Assembly: GCF_017591425.1 (NCBI RefSeq)
Contig: NW_024467106.1
Coordinates: 22,682,501 to 22,746,500, forward strand
DNA from: Ochotona curzoniae
Lineage: Eukaryota > Chordata > Mammalia > Lagomorpha > Ochotonidae
Direction: 5' to 3'
Length of the DNA stretch: 64,000 nt
Part shown: positions 10,746 to 22,462 of the stretch, one piece after another
How positions within the stretch are numbered: position 1 is the first letter of the stretch
How the letters are laid out: every line of letters starts with the position of its first letter
The notes under the pieces: generated by a model
The model's input: the letters and a program-made list of their open reading frames with translations, nothing else
Told to the model about the DNA's origin: nothing
Database searches by the model: none
Translations under genes and position numbers: made by a program

Positions 10746-11724
10746 ATGGCCTCATAATACCCTGAGGAGAAGGCTCAACATGAAATAGCATTTGGCTGCA
10801 TTCCAATCAGTCAACACATTCATCATGAGATGCACAAAGAGAGCAGGTAGGTTGGATTCCCTGTGCTCAACAAAAGAATATGGGCAAATACATGTACTGA
10901 CCTCTAACTTGCTTGGAGATTTAGCAACTCCATCTTAGAAGATATTCCTAACATCTCAGCTGCTGTTTCTTAAAACGGGCCCTCTGGTCGATAGGGTCAA
11001 GAGGTAGCAAAGAAAATATATATTTCCAGGATGTTTTATTCTCATTTGATTAAAAGAAAATCATTTAACCATTGTGGTTCTGAACTATTTCTTTTTAGAA
11101 AAATTATGGATGTGTGCACCAATTCAAAAAAGTCTTGGGACTCTGGGCACAGATGGCTTTAATTATTTGAGCAGCCCTTGACAGATGTGATGGTCTAGGT
11201 TTCGGCTGCCTTGGACAGGTGTAAGCTATAGGATTTACCCAGAGGGAGTTGTGGAAAGCCAGAATTGGACAGAGCCCGGTGATGGCCTCTTATTTTGTCT
11301 TTATCCACCCCTAGGTATGTAGTTATCATATTTCTTTGCCTCAAGGCATGGTCAAGTCAGTCAAGCCTATCAAACCAAGTTTGTGGGCAGAAAGAAAAAT
11401 CTAAAAGAAAGGAACACAGAGTTAGCAACTGATACCAAACTCAGTTGGGCATTTTTATTCATCTAGCTTTCTTCTTATTAATTATACTGCAATATCAAAA
11501 GGATATATGTCCGCTCCTCTTCCTGGATCAAAATAAACATGTGAACCTCTTCATTTGTAGTCACACGAATAATTTCAAAGAGTTGAATGTCAGCCTGTGA
11601 AAACCTTCGTTGTTTTGTTGGAAAAAAGAATTACTGAGCAATTTATGGAGGGTGAGCACACATACCCTTGCTCTAAAGCAGATTATGTACATTGGGGGGA
11701 GTGTCAGCTTTTTTTTTGCCTTCT
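10746..11724. other. Unique sequence
   Basis: About 1 kb without gene or recognised repeat. Confidence 0.45.
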
Positions 11725-11852
11725 AAGAATAACAGTCAGTACTCAATATGTCAAGGCCCTGTGCTAGGCCTGGAGATTCAATGGTAACAAAAACAGCCCT
11801 TTTCCCAAAAACTTTCATTCTAATTGGGGAGACAAACAATAAGCGAATCTAA
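11725..11852 (+). repeat. Ancient interspersed repeat (L2-like class)
   Basis: CCCTGTGCTAGGCCTGGAGA, TTCAATGGTAACAAAAACAG and TTCTAATTGGGGAGACAAAC with AATAAGCGAA follow the order 'gene catalogue size then items then gGGGgAGACAgACAATAAaC' typical of a widespread old mammalian repeat. Related copies are at 37845, 49490 and 52740. Family is uncertain. Confidence 0.6.

Positions 11853-11892
<40 letters not shown>
11853..11892. repeat. Compound (TG)n(GA)n microsatellite
   Basis: Twelve TG units run directly into about eight GA units. It starts where the ancient repeat ends. Confidence 0.97.
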
Positions 11893-12404
11893 TCAGCCCA
11901 AGCCACCAGTGCATTGGATACCTGAAAGCACAGAGTACAACCCTATGTAAGGTTATTTTTTTAACGTATCTGTATATGAATGATAAAGCTCAATTTTTAA
12001 AGTGCAGGAAGAGATTAATAACAATAACTTACAACCAAGTAGATCAATCATAACAACTATAAAATATGTGAATATGGTTTCTCTTTTTAAAATTGTATAA
12101 TACTTGTATAATACCTCTTGTATAATGCTTGCTCTTCTTCTTGTGCTGGAGCAGTTCCCATGTGCTAACATGAAATGCATGATGTAGGCAGATGTTGTGA
12201 TGTATCATAAGGCTAACTACACAGAAACTGAAATATCCGGCATTTAATCTGAAACTTAGTGATCATCAGGTACATAACATGGTTAAGCTAGACAAAGGGA
12301 TGATTCATGCCTTCTGTAAAACGAAATATAGTATAGTGCAAGGTATCATTTTGGATGTCACTTGACCGTGAATTTTGAGACATATATGCATGCATGAGTA
12401 CATG
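11893..12404. other. Unique sequence
   Basis: No gene or recognised repeat. Contains a local triplication of CTTGTATAATGC-like strings near 12100-12130. Confidence 0.45.
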
Positions 12405-12925
12405 CAAAGGTATTCAAAGCCTTCATGGAAAAATAAACTTACTCTGTATAAAAGATTTTGAAACTGGGTAGTACAGTTGCTCCACAGGCTTATCTTCCCT
12501 CTGCCCTGCTTGTGGTATAGGAGCGGGGCAGAGGATGACCCAAGTGCCTAGAACCCTCCATTCTGTGGGTGACCCAGAAGAAACTCCCGACTTCTGGCTC
12601 CTGGCTTCAGATTGGTTTAGCTCTAGCCTTTGGGACCATTTGAGGAGAGAAATGGAGCATGAACGATCTTTGTCTCTGGCTTTCCTTCTCTCTGTAAATC
12701 TTTTCCAATAAAAATAAATTTATGCTAATTTCAAATTAAATAATTAAAAATGAATTAGGATTCTCTAAATACAAATTTTGAAATCCGTCCTCATGAAGAG
12801 TCTTCAAAAGATTTCTGGAAAATGTACATTGTAAAAAACTACGGATAATTTAAAATAACTTTTGTATCAAAATAAGTTTATCCTTGAATTCATTTTGCCA
12901 CAAATTTTTGAAGTGCTCTTAAAGT
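12405..12925. repeat. Mariner-like palindromic repeat, split by a SINE
   Basis: Left end 12405-12465 has TTCAAAGCCTTCATGGAAA; the right part after the SINE has GAGTCTTCAAAAGATTTCTG, TTTGTATCAAAATAAGTTTA and closes with AATTTTTGAAGTGCTCT. The arrangement parallels the copy at 8400-8620. The CSINE at 12466-12725 lies inside it. Confidence 0.55.
12466..12725 (+). mobile_element. CSINE, forward, head truncated
   Basis: Contains CCCTGCTTGTGGTATAGGAG, GGATGACCCAAGTGCCTAG, GACCCAGAAGAAACTCCCG, CTGGCTCCTGGCTTCAG, CTCTCTGTAAATC and AATAAAAATAAAT. The tRNA-like head is missing or very diverged. Confidence 0.8.
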
Positions 12926-13639
12926 TGCATGAAGTACTCTGTAAAGTTGCATGCAGGGGCATAAAATGGAGTGAATACAAGATATACTAATTGCTATAAC
13001 AATTTCTATCTAAGGCATTTTGCTAGCTATGTAGGCAAGCCCAACAAAACCTTGGAAGAGGAAATGATATTTAAGCTGATGTGAAAATAAAAGGGAGATC
13101 TCTAAGTAGAAAGCAGACCAAGGTACTATAGGACCTGTTCTTCAGAGAAGCAAAGTTATCACTTGGTGCTCGGCATGAGCTCAATTGTGTGTACAAGCTC
13201 TTTGCAGTTCGGGTATTAAAGATCTATTCCTAAGTACATCAGAATGGAATCATATTGGCAAAGAAGTCCTTTCAGGACGTGGTTAATTTAGCATGAAGCT
13301 GGTAAGGTGGGATTCTAATCCAGCATTGCTGGCAATCTTATAATAAGGGGAAAGGCACCAAGGGTGCCCTGGCATTGCCAAAAAGTCACGTGAAGAGACA
13401 GAGAAGTGTGACATCTGCAAGGCAAACACAGGCTTCCCTGGAAACCAACTCCACCAGCACTTTAATCTTGGGCTTTCAGCTTCTAGAACTGTCAACATGA
13501 ATTTCCACTCTAAAAGTCTAAGAAAACAAATAGAGAGAAGTTCAACCTTAGATTGGAAGAAAAATACAAATGCACAGAAAATTGTTCAAAAAATAATTTA
13601 ATTCAAGAGTTTGCAATCGCAGTAGTTGATCTACACGGA
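12926..13639. other. Unique sequence
   Basis: No gene or recognised repeat in about 700 bases. Confidence 0.45.
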
Positions 13640-13845
13640 GCACCTAGGACACTATATATGCAATTCTCTACTTTAATCCAGCAGCCCTATGATGTAGGTA
13701 TTATGATTACTATTTTACTTATGAGGACACCAGGACTTGATGGGGTGAACTGAGGTACTTTATTTCACTGGACTGAGAAATGAACACATATCCACACCCA
13801 GTCAGACTAGAAAGCACATATTCTTAGCTCCTGCACTCTGGGGAT
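13640..13845 (+). repeat. MIR, forward
   Basis: GCACCTAGGACACTATATAT, ACTTTAATCCAGCAGCCCTA, TGATGTAGGTATTATGATTA, ATGAGGACACCAGGACTTGA and TTAGCTCCTGCACTCTGG follow the MIR order. Confidence 0.75.
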
Positions 13846-15504
13846 GAGTAGGAGATGGCACAGAGAGAAAAGGCCAACTCCTGGAGAGTTTGGGATGTCG
13901 CTAACAAGGCTGAATTATCAGAGAACCAAAAATCTAAGTAACCAGAAGCCTGCTCGGTAATTACCTGTATTTACTCAGACTTGCTACGAAGTTATTCACA
14001 GTCCATGCACACAAGCCATTCCCTGTACCTCACATAGACACAGCCCTCCCAGCCACTAATCTCTCCCCTTGTGTAACACACTTTCTCTTTTTCTCTTTCT
14101 CTCTAGCTGTCTCTCTCCCTCTCCCAAACTCCTCAGACAATACAACTTTTTAAGAAGTTCTTTGAAGAATGCCTTAAAGGATTTGAATCAATAATCTTCT
14201 CAGATCCTAAACTGGAACTCCCCAGTTTGCTTTTTAATGATATCTCCCAACTCGGCAATCACAACTGTATCGTACTGTTTGCTCCTAGCTTGTCTAGGCT
14301 ATTCTTTGCTCAGCCTATAGAATATGTGTTTCTTTTTTTTTTTTTAAAAAATAACAATAATAAAGAAATAGACATGGAATTAAGTCTCTGTGTCCCATGT
14401 GCGTCATTATCCTGGCTTGTTGGGAAAGTGTGAAACATACAGTGTGAGTTTTCTTAAGTAGCAGAAAAGGATCAAAGGAACCTACTATTGCAAAGGTTTT
14501 TCTTTTCTCTCATTTTCCTCTCCTTAAAAAAAAAAAAAAGAAAACAACTGAGGGTTGGGTGATTCAAATCACACTAGGTAGTTGAGCCGATAAGATATGG
14601 GAGGAGAGATCTCCAACAGTAGTTTTTATTTCAAGAAAACTTTTTAAGTCAGAAAATGTTCTTAGCTGCTTTGATTTTTTTTTTCCAATTTAACTGCAAA
14701 CCTGGAATTAGGAGACGTTTTGAAAAAAAAAATATGCTTGATGTTAACCCTAGGTAGTTATATAAATAGAGTGTATTGAATCAAGTTATATAGCCCAAAG
14801 ATTATACTTTATTATGCTGCTGGAATTTTACATACCACAATCTTCAAAACTTTAAATAGACTACTTAAAATAAATTTACTTTCTGTATGGCATATATTTA
14901 TTTATATCTATATATTGCAGAAAATAAAAAAGTTTTTAATAACAAAGTTTTTATATTGATGTTCTCTAAAACTTTGAATTGCTTGTTCCCAGGAGGTGAT
15001 ACTGAGCCAGAGTCCTTGGGCTGGGAGGATCTGAATAAATCACCTTGAAATGAAATGCAATGTGAAATTCATGGGGAACAAACCTGTTCATTTGATCCTA
15101 TCTTGGCAGCACACAGGGATCCTGTTTCTTAACTTTTGAATTTCCTTCATTTAATTGGGTTAACAAAAACAAGATTAGAATCCATATGATCTCAAATTGA
15201 ATCAAGAGTACAAATTTGCAATGATGATTCATTGAAATATGGTTTAGGTATAGGACTCAGACATTTTCCTAGTGACACTTTTTTTTATTTAAAGTATTTT
15301 CAAACTCCAGTTTTGCTGAATAAAAATCTATTTCTTTTCTCCTTAAATTTTACCTTTTGAATTTTTACCAAAAATGGTCCTGAAAGTTCACAGGTTCATG
15401 CATGTGCCAGAAGATACCTATATATTTTTCTTTGCATGACATCAATGAAATGGCTAAATTTTCAAATAAAGACTCAGTACAAAATATTTGGGTTTGAGAG
15501 CAGT
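13846..15504. other. Unique, low-repeat interval
   Basis: About 1.65 kb without gene. A CT-rich tract lies at 14080-14130 and short A or T runs near 14335, 14528 and 14675. The part at 14980-15240 has a balanced, conserved-element look (TTTAATTGGGTTAAC, AATGATGATTCATTGA) but no firm evidence. Confidence 0.4.
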
Positions 15505-15822
15505 TGTTTGTTGCAGAGGGTAAACAATTCCCTAGGACCCTCACATGTCATATCTGGGACCTGGTTTGAATCTTGACTGTCTTCTCGCCTCACTTCATGC
15601 TAAAGCACATCTTAGCAGGTAGCAGGTGATGCTTCAAGTGGCTTGTGTTCTCACCATGCATTCGGGACTTGTTGATCGAATTCCAGACTCCCTGGCTTCA
15701 GCTTGGTCCAGCCCAGGCTGTTCTGGGCGCTTTGGTGGTGAACCTATGAATAGATATCTCTCTAACATTGTGTTCTTCTTTATCTGCTTTTCAAGTAAAT
15801 ATAAATTAGTTAACTAATTTCA
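15505..15822 (+). mobile_element. CSINE, forward, diverged
   Basis: GTTGCAGAGGGTAAACAATT head, CTGGGACCTGGTTTGAATCT, CCTCACTTCATGC, CTCCCTGGCTTCAGCTTGG, CTTTGGTGGTGAACCTATGA and TTTTCAAGTAAATATAAAT tail. It is among the oldest copies here. Confidence 0.7.
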
Positions 15823-16019
15823 AAAGGCACAAGTTTCAACATTTGCAAAAAGGGTTTCAGTAAGAGATGATAGCTAATCATGAACTTTAGCAGTCTTGTT
15901 ATATTTTCATTTATTATTTTACACATATTTAAACGTTATAATTAGTCTGTGTGCATAATTCTTACATCTTACTTTTATTGGTTACAATACTGAAAGGTTT
16001 TTTTTTAATTTCAATCTTA

Positions 16020-16680
16020 AGACAACATTTGAGTTTCATGCCCGCTGAGGTACAACTGACACACCCTGATACTCATCCAATTTAAGTATGAGCATCAAGA
16101 TTTTTTCATAAATGAAGACCATCCACCCTGAGTTGTAGCCTGTTTCTGTCAGCCTTTTGCATTTCTTTCAGCCCCTTTACAGAAAACCCTTACTGTTCCC
16201 AGTACCAATCAACAAGGGTATGCTTTCTGTAAGTGTGTCTTAATTTTGGTCTTTTTTAGAATTTCACATCCATGGAATCCTGCACTGCACATTTGTCTGA
16301 CTGTTTCTACTCAGCGTATCAACTTTATAATGTATTTTTATTGTAACGTGCATCAACTTTTCCACCTTTTATTTACAAGGAGCATTCCATTGTATAATTT
16401 ATACAGCCATTTGTTTACTCATTCACCTATAAACAAACTTTGGGTGGTTTCCAGCCTGTGGTTATCATTAATAAAGCATCTGTGAACATTTGTATAGGGA
16501 CATATGCTTCCATTTTTCTTGGGTAAATACCTGGGAGTGGAATCACTGGGCAATAAAATACTGAATGTTTAACTTTTTAAGTAACTGTCAAATTGTTTTT
16601 CTGAAGTGTCTATATTATTTTTGCATTCCCTCCAGCAATGCGGAGAGTCTAATTGCTCCATATTCTGTTCTGTCTTTGTG
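16020..16680 (-). mobile_element. L1M 3' UTR fragment, reversed
   Basis: The plus strand has unmistakable reverse-complement L1 text: CATCCATGGAATCCTGCACT, AGCATTCCATTGTATAATTT, GTTTACTCATTCACCTATAA, TGGGTGGTTTCCAGCCTGTG, AATAAAGCATCTGTGAACAT, TGGGTAAATACCTGGGAGTG, GTTTAACTTTTTAAGTAACT and TTGCATTCCCTCCAGCAATG. Confidence 0.9.
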
Positions 16681-16729
16681 TCTCTGTCAAGCCAAACATG
16701 CAGATTTTTTTTTTTAAAAGAGTGGAGAA

Positions 16730-17020
16730 GGGCAGGCACAGGTTGTGGCATTTGATGCAACAGTTAAGATTAGCTTGAAAGGCCCCCAAATCACACCTGA
16801 GTCCAGCTCTGCTTATGAGTCCAACTTCCTGTTAATGGGGGGCACCCTGGGAGGCATGAAGCAATAACCCAATAATTTAGGTCCCTACTATACACATGGA
16901 AAACCTGAGCTAACTACTAGCCTAGTTCTGGCTGTTGCATGCATTTAGGGAATGAACGATGGGATATATTAACATACTCTCTCCCTTTTTCCCCTAAATA
17001 AAAAAGCAGCTCTTTTTTCA
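16730..17020 (+). mobile_element. CSINE, forward, diverged
   Basis: GGCAGGCACAGGTTGTGGCA head, CAACAGTTAAGATTAGCTTG, CACACCTGAGTCCAGCTCTG, CCAACTTCCTGTTAATGG, CTGGCTGTTGCATGCATTTA, GGGAATGAACGATGGG and CTAAATAAAAAAGCAG. It is the last CSINE before an 8.4 kb SINE-free interval. Confidence 0.72.
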
Positions 17021-17436
17021 TAAAGATAATTTTTCAAGATATTCCACTTCCTTTTCTGCCTTAGTCAAAATGAACATAGTCAACATATAATCTCTAATAA
17101 AGGATTTAGAAAAATAATTGAATTTCTGTTAGAGAAATAAAATGCACGCACTTCTTACCTTGTTAAACAGTTGAATATATGATCAAGTCAAACTGTTAAA
17201 AATGATATTTGATACATGCTTACCTTTTAGTAATACTTCTTGTGCCTCAGTTTCCTCTAGTACAAGATGAGGTTGTTAGAAGTACCAGCCATTGTTTAAA
17301 CCTGAGGATGAAATGTGGAAAGGAGTCAGCGCTGATAGACCCTGGGTTCCTCAGCCTTTCTCCATGCAGACATACTGCCATTTGTCAGTTCTTCATAATT
17401 TTGTTCTTCATTAGATACGTTTCAAAACCAATATCA

Positions 17437-17473
17437 ACAACAATAATAGTAATAATAATAATCCCCCCCCCCC
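17437..17473. repeat. (AAT)n and poly-C tract
   Basis: An imperfect AAT run is followed by eleven C residues. The surrounding 17021-17690 is otherwise unique and gene-free. Confidence 0.9.
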
Positions 17474-17699
17474 GCCAAATCACAGAATGGATAGGCTCTA
17501 AGCCTTGCAGTGCAAAATATCATTTTAAACTATGCTATCGCGTAGTGGATCCAGTTATCAAAGAAAGCCCTTGGGGACACTGGGTTCTCAAACTGGGCAA
17601 TATGTCACAAGATACCCTGGGCCTCCTTCAAGTCACAGAACTGGTTCTGCACTGATCCCTAAAGACTGGTACCTGAATTGAAATTCCAATTCAGATTTT

Positions 17700-17880
17700 C
17701 AGGTATCCTTCCCATATGCCAAGTGTCCTGACTAGCTTCTAATCCATACTTCCGTACTGAATTGTCACAAGAGATTCCTAGCATCTGCATTTGGCAGATG
17801 AGAAAATGAAAACCCCACATCATAAGGGATGGAGCTGAGACATGCTCTCAGAGCCTCTGACTCTTTGTGACATCTCATCC
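17700..17880 (+). repeat. MIR-like, diverged
   Basis: ATATGCCAAGTGTCCTGAC, CTGCATTTGGCAGATGAGAA, AATGAAAACCCCACATCATA and GAGCTGAGACATGCTCTCAG with GCCTCTGACTCTTTG fit the MIR core and its right part. Confidence 0.6.
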
Positions 17881-18049
17881 CAACTCTACTCAGCATCCCG
17901 GGTCTATGAGCACAGGGTGATCTGAGATGGAGTAGCAGACATCTATTTCAGTATAAGGGTAAAAGAGCAGAGATTCCAAGGAAGACCTCAGGACCTACTT
18001 TCATATCTACATTAGCCCAAGAATAGCAAAGTCAAAGCAGATCATTTCA

Positions 18050-18215
18050 TTCCTGGCTCTGCTCTCTATGGGTTCTGTGACCTTGGAACAATTCCTTAAC
18101 TTCTCTGAGACTATTTCCTTGTCCATAAAATGGGAGAGGTAACCTTCCCAGGGCTTCTGGGAGAATTAAACGAGATGATGAATATGAAAATGTTTCGTTC
18201 AAAGTCTCGAGATGG
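18050..18215 (+). repeat. MIR (left-shifted type)
   Basis: GGGTTCTGTGACCTTGGAAC, AATTCCTTAACTTCTCTGAG, TCCTTGTCCATAAAATGGGA and GAGAATTAAACGAGATGATG are hallmark blocks of the MIR/MIRb right half. Confidence 0.82.
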
Positions 18216-19800
18216 AAAGCACTCACACCCACAGTGCCACATGGGCAGACCAGACATATCCTTAGCTACAGCCGTTCTGAATCAGGTCTCTTCCACAGAC
18301 AGAAGAGAAAAAGAGTGAGGGCCAGGAAGATTATCGTATCTAGGCAACCATGGAAAAGGAATAATATAAGGAGCATTTCTCATAAGGGTGCTGCACTGGC
18401 TACCTCACAGAGAGACTCTCTGTCGGGTTGTAAAAGTAACATACAATTTTCATTGTTACATAGAGAGTCTTTTAATAACTTACAGTTCTTCAAAAATTCT
18501 TCCCAACCCTTTTCTTTCTCCCCCATTCCATCCTGATTTTTCAGAGTAGCCAGTGAGGAAGAGAGGAACAATATTTTCACACCAATCTGTAAATGACCCA
18601 ATTGACAGTTTGAGAGAACTAAGGCAACCATGCCTAGCCACCTGCTTTGGGCTCTAAGCCCCCTGCTTTGGGCTCTAAGCCCCCTCAGACAGTGATCTGT
18701 TTGAAGCCAGGAGTTACACATGGGTTTTCTTATGTACCTTTACAAAAGATCCTCCCAAGAATAACCTTTCAGGGACATGCATTAGTCTAAGACCTGCTTA
18801 GCCAGGACTCTCTTCCACTGCATTCGGAAGCAGTCTCAGGGAAAATCTCAAGGTCACAGATGCTAGGGAAACCTTCAGTGGGTGCAAATCCACTTAGGAA
18901 AATAACATACTTCAGTGTCTTGGTACATGTATTGTCATGTCCCACCACTAATCCATTCTTTCTTTTCTTTCTAATTTTCGAACAAGGAATACACTTTTTT
19001 TCCAAGTGAGAAACAGCCCGGAGGCAGGGGAGTAGAGGGGTGTGTGAGGGGGGCAGGCATGGGGAGGAATGACTAAAGGTGAATTTTCATTTTGCAAAAG
19101 AATCTTGACGGTTGACACATCCTCCTGTTTGTGTCTAAGTTGCAAGTACAATTAGTTGACCTCGGGTATGACAACTCTTAAGCCAGTATGGGTGAAATTT
19201 TACTGAAAGTGCATTCATCTTAGGTTGAAACGCAACTTGCTGTTTCAGAATAGTTTGCTGTGATTTGTTATTGAAAGCAGGAAGTGTTGTCCTGCCAATT
19301 TCAAAAAATAAAATGTGCTTTACTTAGACCCAAAATAAAATATGTCACGTGCTAAGAGACCCGTATTTGAACCTTAACTCCCCAGATTTACAATGTTCCA
19401 TTATGAGTATCACTAAAACTGCTCTGTGACTACAGATAAAATAACCACTTTTTGTCCTTCCCTAGCTTGTAAAAATTTAGATAATGCAGCAGAATACTGA
19501 CTGCCTCAGAAGAAAGGACTTTTCTGGTAAGGGCTGGACTTCCCTGGTTCCTTAGCACAGCCAGTTCTTATTGCTGAAGTCATAAAAAGAGGACTAAGGA
19601 GACAGGTTTTGTTTCCGACATTTTGAGGATTGGATTTTCCAATCACCTTTGAACCTTTTGATGTTCAAATTCCTCACTGGCAAGCATTCCAGTGCCTTGC
19701 AGGGCTCCTGAAATCTGAGAAGTCTCCTCACCCAAGACAGACTTGAGCCGAGCTGAAGGCTCACAGATGTGGCCACAGCCTGACTCCTGGAACTGAGAGA
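18216..19800. other. Unique, gene-free interval
   Basis: No recognised mobile element. It holds a 21-base tandem duplication at 18641-18682 and a G-rich purine stretch at 19015-19070 that could favour unusual secondary structure. Open frames of up to 113 codons overlap each other on both strands and look like chance. Confidence 0.4.
18641..18682. repeat. Perfect 21-base tandem duplication
   Basis: Two identical 21-base units beginning CCTGCTTTGGGCTCTAAGCC stand head to tail. Being identical, the duplication is recent or has been homogenised. Confidence 0.97.
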
Positions 19801-21432
19801 AGCAAACCACATTAAATTACCGAGATAATGTTCTCTCCCTGTTGGGCCCGCCCCAAGGCCTCCTTCTGTCCAAGGCCCCCTACTTTTTTCCTTCTGCGGG
19901 ATGAAGAGCGTTCTTTCATTTCTGGTCTATTCTGATGGAGAATCTGTCTTCCCAGCCCCACCTCACGAGGGGGTGGCCCTGGCAGCCTCTTTCTGTGTCA
20001 TTCCCAGCTGGAGGAGAGTCCAGCCCAGAGATAAATCTCTCACAGCTTGCTCTTTCTTCTCCACCACTCTGTGAGGAGAATGATCAATGTGGTGCTACAG
20101 GACTAGTTTGCTCAGTGAACCACAGAAAGAGAGAGAGAGGATTACAAAGAGCCCATTTAAATACCTAAGATCCTGCAGCTTTCTCCTTCTAGGTCATGGA
20201 CCTGCTCTTAATATTTCAACCGATGCGTCTACAAATGGTGACCTCCAGGAAATGGCGAACAAAGCCAAAAATACAATCTCAGGAGGTGACCCAGGGAGCT
20301 TCTGGAATATAAAACCCTCTGTGTCTTTAGAAGAGGATCCTTCCCCATTATAATTGCCTGTGCTGCCAGTTGTTCTCTCTGATGGAAAACAAGCCCAGGG
20401 ATAAATGAGACCGAGAGATTAGCAAGACATTACGGGGGCACTGACAGGTGCAAGGAGACACAAATCCATTTGCTAAGATGCTGAACTCCTGCTGCAAGCC
20501 CCAGGCTGGCAACAATTCTGTCTCTCCAAGAACTTGAAGGTATTTCTGGAGTGTCGGGTCATTTTACAAGAGCCAGAAGTCTTTGTTAGGCATTTTGTGT
20601 TGTGCCCCGCATTCACTGTGCATTCCAGGAGTTAGCCTGTATCTACGGCAACCGGCCAGTTACTCTCCTCTGGATTTACGTCTCGTGCATGAACATATAT
20701 GAAAGTGAGAGAAGAAGCCACATCCTCTCTGTGGTCAGCATCCTAAGGCTCCATCATGATGGAGACAACATTTAGTAGACACTGTTATGTATGCTGTCCA
20801 TAATCCCAGCCTTGTAATTGGTTCCCCTGCTACCAATTTCTTTTCAACTCATATTCCTTCTGTGCTAGCATCAAATTGGCCATTTCAAGGCCAGATTTAA
20901 TAAGGTGGTTTGTTCTCTTAAAAAATAACTGGTGGCTCCTATCAAGCAGAAGAATTGAATTCTGAAGAAAAGTTGTTCTGTCATCTAGAATCCTGGTCTG
21001 AAGATGATACCACCAGCTCAGGACAGGCGTGTGAAGCCACTGAGCCTCAGGATCATTTGCAACTCTTCAACCAAATTTAAACACATGGGGTGAAAAAGGT
21101 TTCTCTTAAGTCAACTTGTTGGATATGTAATAAGATGTTAGGGGAATTGCAAAAGACCAATTTAAGAAGAAACAGTTTTAAACAGCATCTCTCTCAGTTC
21201 AATGTCTCTTAGAACTGGTAATTAAAGTAATTCAGAATGGAATCTACTTTATTGTGATTCAAACATACGTTACTTTGAGAATTCCCCAATACCTGAGTGA
21301 AAGAAATAGTATAGAAATCAAAGAAACACCCCAGGAGTCCAATACAAGGTCCAGGACAAGGAAACACACCTCCATATACATTTCTATTGTGCACCAGCTA
21401 CTGTAGAATGCCATGTATAGACATACACGCAG
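19801..21432. promoter_or_regulatory. Candidate conserved noncoding block
   Basis: Unique sequence without interspersed repeats, with balanced composition, especially 20400-20700 (GGCAACAATTCTGTCTC, TTTTACAAGAGCCAGAAG, GGATTTACGTCTCGTGCATG). Lack of repeats and even composition suggest constraint but do not prove it. Function is inferred only. Confidence 0.35.
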
Positions 21433-21551
21433 AGTGTTCAAAATATTTGTGGAAAGTGGATATTATGAAAAGAAAACTATGTATGAATTAAAAAAGGTGT
21501 TTTTGCACCAAAATAATAATCTACTATCCACTACCTTTTGAAGCACTCTCA
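21433..21551. repeat. Mariner-like palindromic repeat, short copy
   Basis: AGTGTTCAAAATATTTGTGG, GGATATTATGAAAAGAAAAC, GTTTTTGCACCAAAATAATA and CTTTTGAAGCACTCTC make a compact inverted-repeat copy of the family also seen at 8400-8620. Confidence 0.6.
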
Positions 21552-22315
21552 AACAGCAGGGGTCTCAACCAGAGCCTGAATGGGAATTCAGACCATCCAG
21601 ATGTATCTGAAAGGCTGAGAGGGGACAACTCTACCAAATGCTTTTTTTTTTCCACAAGGGCATGTTCTGTTCTGGAAAGCGAACACAAGAGGAAAAAAAT
21701 AACCATCCAATGAATGCCAGGCCTTATCAATCTAAGAATAGAATGGGTGGTTTCTGGATTTATCCCTAAGCATAGGTCCCATATCTGAATCCTATGCAAT
21801 GAGCAGGCCGGAAGGAACCCCTAACGAATGCCTTCATAAACGAATGCAAGGGAACACAGGAAATAAAAAAAAAGCACAAAGTAAGGAGAGAAATATTCTC
21901 TGCTTTCCCCCAGAATATTTCAATGGTCCCAACCACTTTTGGCTTCAAGACTTGTTTATCTGTTACTAGTGGCACCCAGGAAATGCCCTGCTAAAGACAG
22001 GGCAGTGATAATGGTGCCACATAGGAAAGTACCATAAAGAGTACAACATACAGTTCAGCTGAGGTCATGAGATTATAGGAGATGAGGTCATATGCACACT
22101 CAAGGCCCTCAGCTATGGAGCCCCATTACCATTGCTCATGTGACTCTATTTGTATCTGTCTAGTCAGTCCACATTTATGTTTCCAGCAGCCAATGCTCTA
22201 ATGTACTCTCCTGCATGCTAAGCAGTATTTGTGAGGATCAGAAGGGACGAGGCTCTAACATGCCACAGACTCCCAGTGGCCACAGAAATGAAGACATTCA
22301 GTCTTAGGTTATGTC
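21552..22315. other. Unique sequence
   Basis: No gene or recognised repeat in about 760 bases. Confidence 0.45.
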
Positions 22316-22462
22316 CTCAGCATATCAGTACCAAGAGGGAGGTTCCTAATTTCTTTTTTATAAAAGAAGGGAAACTGGAGTCCAGAAAAAATGCACTAAC
22401 ACTCAAAGAAACACAGCTTATCATTGCTAGAGACAAGCAAGGCAAGTCAGATATGTCTTGAG
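22316..22462 (+). repeat. MIR-like fragment
   Basis: AGAAGGGAAACTGGAGTCCA, GAAACACAGCTTATCATTGC and CAAGCAAGGCAAGTCAGA resemble the MIR right half. Short and diverged. Confidence 0.4.

Noticed and set aside
17209..17655. 148-codon plus-strand frame
   Set aside because: It crosses an AAT/poly-C tract and has no recognised domain; no support for a gene.
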